5,624 nt of DNA, from the NCBI GenBank assembly GCA_947471245.1, contig CANIXM010000146.1:1-5624 (forward strand). The letters run 5' to 3'. Shown piece after piece: positions 1 through 5,624 of the stretch. The stretch's first letter is position 1; every line of letters starts with the position of its first letter. This DNA comes from Paludibacteraceae bacterium (GTDB taxonomy: Bacteria; Bacteroidota; Bacteroidia; Bacteroidales; Paludibacteraceae). The notes under the pieces are model-generated. The model had not been told where the DNA came from, searched no databases, and saw only the letters and a program-made list of their open reading frames with translations. Position numbers and translations under genes: made by a program.

Positions 1-48
1 ACTCCGATTATAACTTACCGTGCTTCAACATCAATCACAAGCTTCTAA
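1..48 (+). CDS. Possible 3' end of an upstream gene (15 codons, 5' cut off)
   Basis: Reading frame 1 is open from the left edge for 15 codons (TPIITYRASTSITSF) and ends at TAA 46-48, three bases before the ATG of the first lipoprotein gene. That spacing resembles the 6-7 base spacing between the genes that follow, which is the main reason to suspect an operon member here. Frames 2 and 3 are also partly open, so this choice is not secure. The tail is too short to assign a family. If the frame is wrong, these bases are simply the leader of the next gene. Confidence 0.3.
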   Translation, partial: TPIITYRASTSITSF

Positions 49-51
49 ACG

Positions 52-1401
52 ATGAAAAACAAATGGATATCCATACTCATCTTAATGATGATAGTCGGAT
101 GCAAAGGGGAGATTTCAAACCCCATTGTAGAGCCTGGTTTGTCTGATATAAGTCTTTCTTTTGTGAATGATTCTACTGTAATAATCATTGCAAAAATTGT
201 TGATAATGGGGGTAGTAACATAATAAACAAGGGAATATGTTGGAGCGAACGGCCTAATCCTACCCTACAAGATCATATCATAATTGACAGCACATTGACA
301 CAGGAAATAAACTGCAAAATCCCTTACGTACAACCTGGTAAGATTTATTATTTCAAAGCTTTTGCTAACAATTCTGTTGGAGTTGGATATGCAATGAGTA
401 ATACCAAGTCTTTTTCCGTTCCATTTAATAGGGCAGAACTAGAAATCACTAAGGTTGAAAACCTAACATCTGAGGGCTTCAAATGTTGCATTAATATAAA
501 AACAGATGGCGATATCAAGTTATTAGATAAGGGAATATGCTTGAGTAGGCAAATTTCACCAACCATTGATGATTACACCCAATCGTTAGGGGTTAAAGTA
601 GAAAACTACGAAACAACAATTAACCAACTCAAAGAAGGAACAGTCTATTTCATTAGACCTTACGCGAATACCAACAGAGGCTATTTCTACGGAAAAAATT
701 ACTCCTTAGTGCTCCCTTACAAAAACAATAAATGGAACACTAAATATGATGCTACAATAGATGTAGATGGTAATATTTACAAAACCATCAAAATTGGAAA
801 TCAGACATGGATGGCAGATAACCTTAGAACCACATCTTATCAGAATGGTGACCACATACCTTATGGTCAATCAAATCAAGAATGGCGAGCATTATTTGGA
901 GTACAGTGCACTTATAAATTTACCAACGAATGGGATAATATTGTTCGATTTGGAAGACTATACAACAGGCTTTCGATCTATGATGATAGAAATATCGCAC
1001 CTGTTGGTTGGCATGTGTCAAACAATAACGACTGGGAGATTTTACAAAAATACTTAACCGAAAATGGCCATAGTAATTCTTTAGATAAAAAATCTATCAA
1101 CATGGTTCAGGCACTTTGTTCGGAGCATTACTGGCCTGTATCCAACAATGAAGGTTCTCCAGGTTGGGATAAAACATATAACAACATATCTGGATTCAAT
1201 GCACTACCTGCCAGGTGTAGATCTGAGAATATAGGTTATGAGTGGACTGACAGCACACAAGCAACATATTTCATTGTAAAAGAGTCTTCCACTGACCGTA
1301 TTACTAAATACAAGTACATCTATTACTCAAGTAAAACTTTATATTCAAGTTTTATTACTGACTTTACATTGGGAGCATCAATAAGGTGTGTAAAAGATTG
1401 A
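52..1401 (+). CDS. FISUMP-domain surface lipoprotein with two fibronectin-III-like repeats (paralog 1)
   Basis: This predicted lipoprotein has 449 residues. A hydrophobic signal peptide ends in the lipobox I14-V15-G16-C17, and K-G-E follows the cysteine, loosely like Bacteroidota surface-export signals. Two fibronectin-III-like repeats follow at about residues 31-121 and 131-220, each with a K-G-I-C-[WL]-S motif (K60 and K160, exactly 100 residues apart). The FISUMP domain (Fib_succ_major, TIGR02145 type) spans about 237-449: DVDGNIYKTIKIGNQTWMA at 237-255, IAPVGWH at 315-321, SGFNALPA at 380-387 and the terminal RCVKD. The molecular role of FISUMP domains is not established; a surface binding role is inference. 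ATG 52 is chosen because it gives a standard signal peptide. No clear Shine-Dalgarno is seen, which is normal in this phylum. Unlike its neighbours it has an extra stalk repeat and lacks the Y-W-W core motif. It is the first complete gene of a three-gene operon. Confidence 0.9.
   Translation: MKNKWISILILMMIVGCKGEISNPIVEPGLSDISLSFVNDSTVIIIAKIVDNGGSNIINKGICWSERPNPTLQDHIIIDSTLTQEINCKIPYVQPGKIYYFKAFANNSVGVGYAMSNTKSFSVPFNRAELEITKVENLTSEGFKCCINIKTDGDIKLLDKGICLSRQISPTIDDYTQSLGVKVENYETTINQLKEGTVYFIRPYANTNRGYFYGKNYSLVLPYKNNKWNTKYDATIDVDGNIYKTIKIGNQTWMADNLRTTSYQNGDHIPYGQSNQEWRALFGVQCTYKFTNEWDNIVRFGRLYNRLSIYDDRNIAPVGWHVSNNNDWEILQKYLTENGHSNSLDKKSINMVQALCSEHYWPVSNNEGSPGWDKTYNNISGFNALPARCRSENIGYEWTDSTQATYFIVKESSTDRITKYKYIYYSSKTLYSSFITDFTLGASIRCVKD
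142..711 (+). repeat. Internal duplication of a fibronectin-III-like module in paralog 1
   Basis: Two consecutive modules of about 90-100 residues occur in paralog 1, where paralogs 2 and 3 have one. The 11-mer AAGGGAATATG occurs at 229-239 and again at 529-539, exactly 300 bases apart and in the same frame. It encodes K-G-I-C in both modules, followed by W-S or L-S and a P-T pair about five residues later. Each module ends with a Y-[YF]-[FI]-[KR]-[AP]-[FY]-A-N segment. The rest of the two modules is well diverged, so the duplication is not recent. Module limits are estimated by eye. Confidence 0.7.
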
Positions 1402-1407
1402 CAATAC

Positions 1408-2493
1408 ATGAAAAAATTTATACATATTTATTTTTCAGTTTTTGTTTTGATTTGCTCAGTGTCGTGTGACCCATGGAAACTCTCACCTGAGTTGATGGTT
1501 TCTCTGAAACCAATCATCACCTCTGACATCATTGAAATAAATGGAACATCTGTAAGCATATCAATCAATACCATAAATAACAGTGGAACTTACATCACAG
1601 AAATAGGTATTTGTCTGAGCACAAAACCTCAACCTACAATAAATGATAGTATCAGGAATAAAAATCAGCCACAGGCTATAATTGATATGACAGTATCAAA
1701 CCTAATGCAAGACACTACCTATTATTTCATGCCATTTGCAACTAATGCACATGGAACTACTTATGGAAAAACTCAAAGCTTCAGAACCTCAAAAAATGAT
1801 TTGATACCTTTCAATCCTTACCTCAGTTATGGATACATGAATGACATTGATGGCAACACATACAGAACAATCAAAATTGGCAATCAAACATGGATGGCTC
1901 AGAATCTTAGAGTGAGCAGGTACAATAATGGTGACAGCATCCCACTTGAAAAAGATTTCACTCGGTGGTCAAAAATAAGAAGCGGTGCACAGTGTCCTTA
2001 TGAAAATTCAACATCCAAGGACAGTATTGCAAAATATGGAAGGTATTACAATCACCTTGCTGTCACAGACCAAAGACAACTAGCTCCTACTGGATGGCAT
2101 TTACCTTCAGTTGAAGAATGGAAAGCCCTAGAAGATTTCTTAATTCGAAATGGTTATAACAACAGCCACAACCAGTCCTCTAATGATATTGGGAAATCAT
2201 TGGCATCACAAAAAGGATGGGCAATTGACAATTTATATGTTTCTATAGGTAATGAGCAGTACAAAAACAACAAAGCTGGTTTTACAGCACTTCCTTCAGG
2301 AAAAAACGAAGTGCTGACAATTAGTAACCGCTACCAATCGGCTTATTGGTGGTGTATAGACAAAACCAACATCGGTTTAAACGCTTCATACCCTACATTT
2401 TGTAAAATCGATTATGAACGCATTCAATTATCCTATCAAAATGACATTCAATCATCTAATTGCGGGTTTTGTGTGAGATGTGTAAAAGATTAA
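1408..2493 (+). CDS. FISUMP-domain surface lipoprotein with one fibronectin-III-like repeat (paralog 2)
   Basis: This 361-residue predicted lipoprotein has a signal peptide ending at S17-V18-S19-C20, followed by D-P-W. A single fibronectin-III-like repeat lies at about residues 35-127, with the G-I-C-L-S motif and the typical T-T-Y-Y-F...A-T-N-A-H-G ending. A linker FNPYLSYG leads into the FISUMP domain at about 146-361: DIDGNTYRTIKIGNQTWMA from 146, LAPTGWHLP at 225-233, GFTALPSG at 291-298, an AYWW motif, and terminal VRCVKD. It starts 6 bases after the stop of paralog 1, so co-transcription is very likely. The N-terminal MKKF and hydrophobic stretch support ATG 1408. Its closest relative in the window is paralog 3, which shares the FNPYL[ST]YG linker and Y-W-W core. 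The domain is recognised with confidence, but the ligand or function is unknown. A lectin-like binding head is inference. Confidence 0.9.
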   Translation: MKKFIHIYFSVFVLICSVSCDPWKLSPELMVSLKPIITSDIIEINGTSVSISINTINNSGTYITEIGICLSTKPQPTINDSIRNKNQPQAIIDMTVSNLMQDTTYYFMPFATNAHGTTYGKTQSFRTSKNDLIPFNPYLSYGYMNDIDGNTYRTIKIGNQTWMAQNLRVSRYNNGDSIPLEKDFTRWSKIRSGAQCPYENSTSKDSIAKYGRYYNHLAVTDQRQLAPTGWHLPSVEEWKALEDFLIRNGYNNSHNQSSNDIGKSLASQKGWAIDNLYVSIGNEQYKNNKAGFTALPSGKNEVLTISNRYQSAYWWCIDKTNIGLNASYPTFCKIDYERIQLSYQNDIQSSNCGFCVRCVKD

Positions 2494-2500
2494 AAGGCCC

Positions 2501-3565
2501 ATGATTATTAATATCCCACATCGTGTTTTATGTATTATTACAACTATTTTACTTGTATTGGTTTGTTCTTGCAAAGAAACAAAAACACAAGATGAAATTG
2601 CTGTTTTAAAAGTAGTCACACACCCATTTAGTGCTATAAATGATACATCTGTTATATGCAATGGAGAAGTGATATCACAGGGTGAAAGTGAAATTATCAA
2701 CCGTGGATTCTGTTGGAGCATGCAACCCAATCCGACAATTGAAAGTTTTAAAATATCTTCCGGTAAAGGTATAGGAAAATTCACAAGAACCATCAGGGTA
2801 TTGGACCCAAAGACTAATTATTACATCAGAGCTTATGCAAGCAATTCAACTGAAACAGTTTATGGCGAAACATTACTTTGCACTACGGATGCAAGTCCTG
2901 TTTATATATTTAATCCTTATCTAACTTACGGAATCGTTCATGATAAAGAAGGAAACGAATACAAGACAATAACTATAGGACAACAAACATGGATGGCACA
3001 AAACCTGAGAACTAGTATATTTGAAAATGGCGATTCTATTTATTCTACAAACAATAACGAAGAGTGGCTAAAAAGTGACTACCCCCTACAAACACCATAT
3101 TCATCTTTCAATCATAAAGATAGCCTTAACAAATATGGGCGCCATTACAATTGGGAAGCAATAACTGACAAACGAAAAATTGCACCAAAAGGATGGCATG
3201 TAGCTACAGAAACTGACTGGGTTAAGTTAGAGAAATTTCTTATCGAAAATAGATATAACATCAACGAGAACGACAATCAAATCGCAAAATCAATGGCTTC
3301 GTCAAGTTGTTGGAAAATAAGCACTCAGTCTGGGAGTATCGGACTTCTAATGCATAAAAATAATAAATGTGGTTTTACTGCAATCCCAGCCACCATATTC
3401 AATAATAAAAATGAAGTACTCTTTTCCTCTTCCTATTGGTGGAGTTACTCCCAAACAAATGTAGAATACAACTGTAGAATCCTTTATTATAACAACAGTT
3501 CATTGCTTAAGACATATATCTCCAAACATTCTGGGCTAAGTGTAAGATGTGTGAAAGACGAATAA
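2501..3565 (+). CDS. FISUMP-domain surface lipoprotein with one fibronectin-III-like repeat (paralog 3)
   Basis: This 354-residue predicted lipoprotein has a signal peptide ending at V21-C22-S23-C24; C24 is the likely lipidated residue, followed by K-E. A fibronectin-III-like repeat covers about residues 36-128 (NRGFCWS motif, then NYYIRAYASNS). A FNPYLTYG linker precedes the FISUMP domain at about 148-354: DKEGNEYKTITIGQQTWMA from 148, IAPKGWH at 227-233, GFTAIPA at 291-297, SYWWS, and VRCVKDE at the end. It follows paralog 2 by 7 bases. An A-rich AAAGG lies only about 3 bases before the ATG, too close to be a good Shine-Dalgarno site. It is probably the last gene of the operon, because a 369-base non-coding gap follows. 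Two extra cysteines (SSSCW and NKCGF) in the FISUMP domain are absent at the same places in paralog 2 and might pair. Function is unknown. Confidence 0.9.
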   Translation: MIINIPHRVLCIITTILLVLVCSCKETKTQDEIAVLKVVTHPFSAINDTSVICNGEVISQGESEIINRGFCWSMQPNPTIESFKISSGKGIGKFTRTIRVLDPKTNYYIRAYASNSTETVYGETLLCTTDASPVYIFNPYLTYGIVHDKEGNEYKTITIGQQTWMAQNLRTSIFENGDSIYSTNNNEEWLKSDYPLQTPYSSFNHKDSLNKYGRHYNWEAITDKRKIAPKGWHVATETDWVKLEKFLIENRYNINENDNQIAKSMASSSCWKISTQSGSIGLLMHKNNKCGFTAIPATIFNNKNEVLFSSSYWWSYSQTNVEYNCRILYYNNSSLLKTYISKHSGLSVRCVKDE

Positions 3566-3570
3566 AAACA

Positions 3571-3639
3571 CTGTTATTGCAGATCACCCATCAATAAGAA
3601 AACCATCGGGTATTCCAATACAAAAAGGTTTAATAACAG
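3571..3639 (+). repeat. Inverted repeat with a long loop after the FISUMP operon, weak terminator candidate
   Basis: CTGTTATT at 3571-3578 is a perfect inverted copy of AATAACAG at 3632-3639, with 53 bases between. It begins 6 bases after the stop of paralog 3. A minor inner pairing of ACCC (3586-3589) with GGGT (3608-3611) could shorten the loop. There is no T-run after it; an A-run lies at 3657-3663 instead. It may be a transcript 3' end structure or a chance match in AT-rich DNA. Confidence 0.3.
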
Positions 3640-3806
3640 CATGATGTTGCTACTTTAAAAAAAGGATGAACATTCTTAATTAGCAGACAACAATCAGTTC
3701 TGCAAACCCAAAAGTCACTTTGAACAATCAAGTCGCCTACCCCAGCGTTCAATAACTGTACCTACATTTCCTGCTTTTTTATTTTCATAATGAGGTATTA
3801 ATGGTC

Positions 3807-3830
3807 TATTTTGCGTATTTTTGCAAAATA
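3807..3830. promoter_or_regulatory. Inverted repeat flanking the -7-like element, operator candidate
   Basis: TATTTTGC at 3807-3814 and GCAAAATA at 3823-3830 form a perfect 8-base inverted repeat with an 8-base spacer. The arms surround the putative -7 box, and the right arm overlaps its last base. Dyads at this position often bind dimeric regulators, but no known operator is recognised. In AT-rich DNA such a match can also arise by chance. Confidence 0.3.
3816..3823 (+). promoter_or_regulatory. Putative Bacteroidota -7 promoter element for porW
   Basis: TATTTTTG matches the Bacteroidota -7 consensus TAnnTTTG exactly and sits about 110 bases before the porW start. No TTTG at the expected -33 distance (about 17-23 bases upstream) is visible, so the assignment rests on one half only. 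Transcription would begin near 3830 and give a leader of about 100 bases. The element lies between the arms of a perfect 8-base inverted repeat, a place where a regulator could act. Confidence 0.35.
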
Positions 3831-3835
3831 AAATA

Positions 3836-3865
3836 CAATAGAATTCTGAATTTTTAGTTCTATTG
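3836..3865 (+). promoter_or_regulatory. Leader hairpin upstream of porW
   Basis: CAATAGAA at 3836-3843 pairs perfectly with TTCTATTG at 3858-3865. A U-G and a U-A pair can extend the stem to 10 pairs, leaving a 10-base loop (3846-3855). No U-run follows, so it is not an intrinsic terminator. It would lie in the 5' leader of porW mRNA if transcription starts near 3830, about 70 bases before the start codon, and could affect mRNA stability or translation. The stem is AT-rich and of modest strength. Confidence 0.35.
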
Positions 3866-3934
3866 CAGACGCAGTGATAAGCGACCACGAAAAATCATTT
3901 TACATCACAAACATCTATTTGAAAAGTGACTCTT

Positions 3935-5624
3935 TTGAAAAACAAATACACATATTCAGCCCTGATTTTTCTTTTCATTCTGACATTTTGTGCTTGTTCT
4001 ACCAAGAAAAACACGTTGGTCACTCGCACATTTCATGAAGTGACAACACGATACAATGTGCATTTTAATGGCAAACTGAGCTATGACGAAGGAATCAACT
4101 TCATCTACAAAGCCAATAAAGAGGAATATTCAGCCATCATTCCCATGTACCCCATCAGCCATCACGCTAATGCTAGCGCTGCTACTACGAGCATGGACAG
4201 AACGATTGAAAAGTGCAGAAAAGCCATCAAACTTCACTCCATCAAAGTGAAACCTAAAAAAAACTATGCCAAAGCCACCAATCCGGAGTACATGCTTTTT
4301 TACAATCAAGAGGAATTCAATCCTGCATTGAAGGATGCATGGTTGATGCTAGGCATGGCAGAATTTCACAAAGGTGACTTTCTAGGGTCTGTTGGTACAT
4401 TTACATACATCACCCGTCATTATGCAACCGACAAAAACTTAGTAGCTAAATGTCAACTTTGGATGACTAAAGCCTATGCCGAGATGGGATGGATATACGA
4501 AGCCGAAGAAACCTTAAACAAAGTACCACAAGACAATCTGAAAAGCTCAAGTATAGGCCTATTTGCTGCTGTCAATGCAGACTTACTGCTTAAAAAAAAG
4601 CAATACAAAGAAGCCATCCCATTTCTTGAATTGGCTTTAACAAAAGAAAAGGATAAGACCTTACAACAAAGATTTCAGTTTATACTGGCGCAACTTTACC
4701 AAAGCATCGACGAAGACAAAACAGCATACAACTCCTACACCAAGGTGTTGAAAATGTCACCGCCATACGAAATGAATTTCAATGCGCGTATCTATCGTTC
4801 GCAGTTAGACATCGGCAATCCGAAAGCCGTGCTTCATGACTTGCGAGAAATGCTTAAAAATGCCAACAACAAAAGCTACCTTGACCAAATATACTATGCC
4901 ATGGGAAACGTGTACATCACCAATGGTGACACTGCCAAAGCTATCGAAAACTACAAACTATCGATGGAAAAAAGCACGCGCAAAGGCATTGACCTGGCTG
5001 TGACTGCTATACGATTGGCAGATTTATATTATTACAAAAAAAACTATGTGGCAGCACACCCTTGTTATGAAACGGCTTCAAAAATCCTAACCAATGAGCA
5101 TCCTGACTTCAAACGTGTATCGAAAAAAGCAGAGTTATTGGGAGAATTGGTGATACAATACAACATCGTACAACTTCAAGACAGCCTCCAAAGACTCTCC
5201 AAACTTTCGGATGAAAAACGGCTGGAAGTAGTAAACAAAATCATTCAGAAAATCAACGACGACGAAAAAGCTGCAGCTCAAAAAACAGCTCTTGACGCAC
5301 TCACCAAACTCAATGAAGACGCCGACGCAGCCAACATGACACCCATTGGTAAAACCAACATGAATGGAAACAATGGTGCAGCCAGTTGGTATTTCTACAA
5401 TGCGGAACTGATGAGATCAGGCGCTATCGATTTCGAAAAAAAATGGGGAAAACGAAAGCTTGAGGACAACTGGAGACGCATCAACAAATCAGCAGCTATG
5501 TTTGCTGATGACAACAATAGCACTTCCACCATTGGATTGAAAAAAAACACGGTGGACAAGGACTCCACTGACACAACTAAAACTGCTGATAAGCCAGTAG
5601 ATTTAAAAAGCAAAGACTATTACC
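3935..5624 (+). CDS. porW: Type IX secretion/gliding motility TPR lipoprotein PorW (SprE), 3' end cut off
   Basis: The 563 codons seen have no stop and run off the right edge. A signal peptide (KNKYTYSALIFLFILTFCAC) ends in lipobox F18-C19-A20-C21, followed by S-T-K-K. Then come a TRFHEVTTRYNVHFNGKLSY block typical of the family, helical TPR-like repeats at about 130-440 (for example KDAWLMLGMAEFHKGD), and a family-typical segment SWYFYN (484-489) with KWGKRKLEDNWRR (503-515). Known homologues are SprE of Flavobacterium johnsoniae and PorW of Porphyromonas gingivalis, needed for type IX secretion and, in gliders, motility. PorW has been reported to connect the PorK/PorN ring with the Sov translocon. 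An in-frame TGA at 3920-3922 limits the start to GTG 3926 or TTG 3935; TTG gives the more usual N-terminus. The first in-frame ATG, near codon 70, would remove the signal peptide. Five runs of eight A lie within it. Family call is confident; the exact start is not. Confidence 0.88.
   Translation, partial: MKNKYTYSALIFLFILTFCACSTKKNTLVTRTFHEVTTRYNVHFNGKLSYDEGINFIYKANKEEYSAIIPMYPISHHANASAATTSMDRTIEKCRKAIKLHSIKVKPKKNYAKATNPEYMLFYNQEEFNPALKDAWLMLGMAEFHKGDFLGSVGTFTYITRHYATDKNLVAKCQLWMTKAYAEMGWIYEAEETLNKVPQDNLKSSSIGLFAAVNADLLLKKKQYKEAIPFLELALTKEKDKTLQQRFQFILAQLYQSIDEDKTAYNSYTKVLKMSPPYEMNFNARIYRSQLDIGNPKAVLHDLREMLKNANNKSYLDQIYYAMGNVYITNGDTAKAIENYKLSMEKSTRKGIDLAVTAIRLADLYYYKKNYVAAHPCYETASKILTNEHPDFKRVSKKAELLGELVIQYNIVQLQDSLQRLSKLSDEKRLEVVNKIIQKINDDEKAAAQKTALDALTKLNEDADAANMTPIGKTNMNGNNGAASWYFYNAELMRSGAIDFEKKWGKRKLEDNWRRINKSAAMFADDNNSTSTIGLKKNTVDKDSTDTTKTADKPVDLKSKDYY

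Larger units (their letters stand above)
52..3565 (+). repeat. Tandem array of three paralogous FISUMP lipoprotein genes
   Basis: The three genes share the same order of parts and clear protein similarity in blocks: IGNQTWMA/IGQQTWMA, APxGWH, GF-A-[LI]-P and RCVKD at the end. DNA similarity survives locally, for example ACATGGATGGC in the Q-T-W-M-A codons of all three and GATGTG or GGTGTG before the terminal codons. Between these blocks the sequences and lengths differ strongly. This fits old tandem duplication followed by divergence rather than a recent copy event. Paralogs 2 and 3 are closest to each other. FISUMP genes typically occur as multi-copy families, so clustering is expected. Confidence 0.85.
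3566..3934. other. Non-coding intergenic region between the FISUMP operon and porW
   Basis: No open frame of useful length is seen on either strand: the + strand ATGs near 3641 and 3667 run into stops within a few codons. It contains a long-loop inverted repeat near the end of the FISUMP operon (3571-3639), an A-rich run at 3657-3663, a small dyad AAAGT-C-ACTTT at 3711-3721, a dyad around a -7-like element at 3807-3830 and a hairpin at 3836-3865. I see no tRNA, no recognisable riboswitch, no transposon remnant and no textbook terminator with a U-run. The right half probably holds the porW promoter and leader. Confidence 0.6.

Noticed and set aside
45..566. Minus-strand open frames at 45-230 and 348-566
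   Set aside because: They lie wholly opposite paralog 1, which has clear domain support, and their translations show no recognisable features.
767..1057. Plus-strand 96-codon frame inside paralog 1
   Set aside because: It is an out-of-frame shadow of the FISUMP domain coding region.
2452..2793. Minus-strand 113-codon frame across the junction of paralogs 2 and 3
   Set aside because: It is opposite the end of one well-supported gene and the signal peptide and stalk of the next; no promoter or family resemblance is seen.
52..3565. FISUMP proteins as type IX secretion cargo
   Set aside because: They have lipoboxes and end in RCVKD within the FISUMP domain; no C-terminal sorting domain follows. 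Proximity to porW alone is not enough.
3690..3770. Possible tRNA or small RNA in the GC-richer part of the gap
   Set aside because: No cloverleaf, T-loop GGTTCGA-like motif or strong hairpin could be found on either strand.
3711..3931. AGTCACTTT at 3713-3721 and its inverted copy AAAGTGACT at 3923-3931 as a regulatory pair
   Set aside because: The same 9-mer AAAGTGACT also occurs inside paralog 3 at 3072-3080, and the two intergenic copies are about 200 bases apart, so chance is the simpler explanation.
3300..3934. Diversity-generating retroelement with paralog 3 as the variable target
   Set aside because: Lectin-like heads at a gene's 3' end are typical targets, but I see no near-copy of the 3' end of paralog 3 in the following non-coding gap and no reverse transcriptase in the window. 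One outside the window cannot be excluded.
5395..5613. Minus-strand 72-codon frame opposite porW
   Set aside because: The + strand here encodes the conserved PorW segment with SWYFYN and KWGKRKLEDNW, so the other strand is a shadow.

Overview
The window looks like AT-rich chromosomal DNA from a member of the phylum Bacteroidota, most likely Bacteroidales or a relative. Three things point there: a row of lipoproteins with the FISUMP domain (Fibrobacter succinogenes major paralogous domain), a clear PorW/SprE type IX secretion and gliding gene, and a putative promoter element matching the Bacteroidota -7 consensus TAnnTTTG. Every recognisable gene is on the + strand. The exact genus cannot be named from the sequence.

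Layout. Bases 1-48 may be the last 15 codons of an upstream gene. Bases 52-3565 hold three tandem paralogous lipoprotein genes (449, 361 and 354 codons), separated by only 6 and 7 bases and almost certainly one operon. Each has a lipoprotein signal peptide, one or two fibronectin-III-like repeats with a G-[IF]-C-[WL]-S motif, and a C-terminal FISUMP domain ending in RCVKD. Bases 3566-3934 are a non-coding gap with two inverted repeats, a -7-like promoter element and a possible leader hairpin. From 3935 to the right edge runs the 5' part (563 codons, no stop) of porW/sprE. It starts at TTG or GTG, so an ATG-only search would miss its signal peptide.

How the parts fit. The three FISUMP proteins are probably cell-surface lipoproteins with a stalk-and-head design: fibronectin-like stalk, FISUMP head. 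Their ligand is unknown. PorW is an envelope TPR lipoprotein of the type IX secretion machinery. The two units look transcriptionally separate and differ in base composition and homopolymer content, so I see no direct evidence that they work together. The FISUMP proteins lack a type IX C-terminal sorting signal and carry lipoboxes, so they are not obvious cargo of that system.

I found no RNA gene, transposase, CRISPR array, reverse transcriptase or other marker of a known defence or mobile system. The most interesting aspects are the diverging tandem paralogs, with a conserved framework and variable segments, and the structured non-coding region in front of porW.
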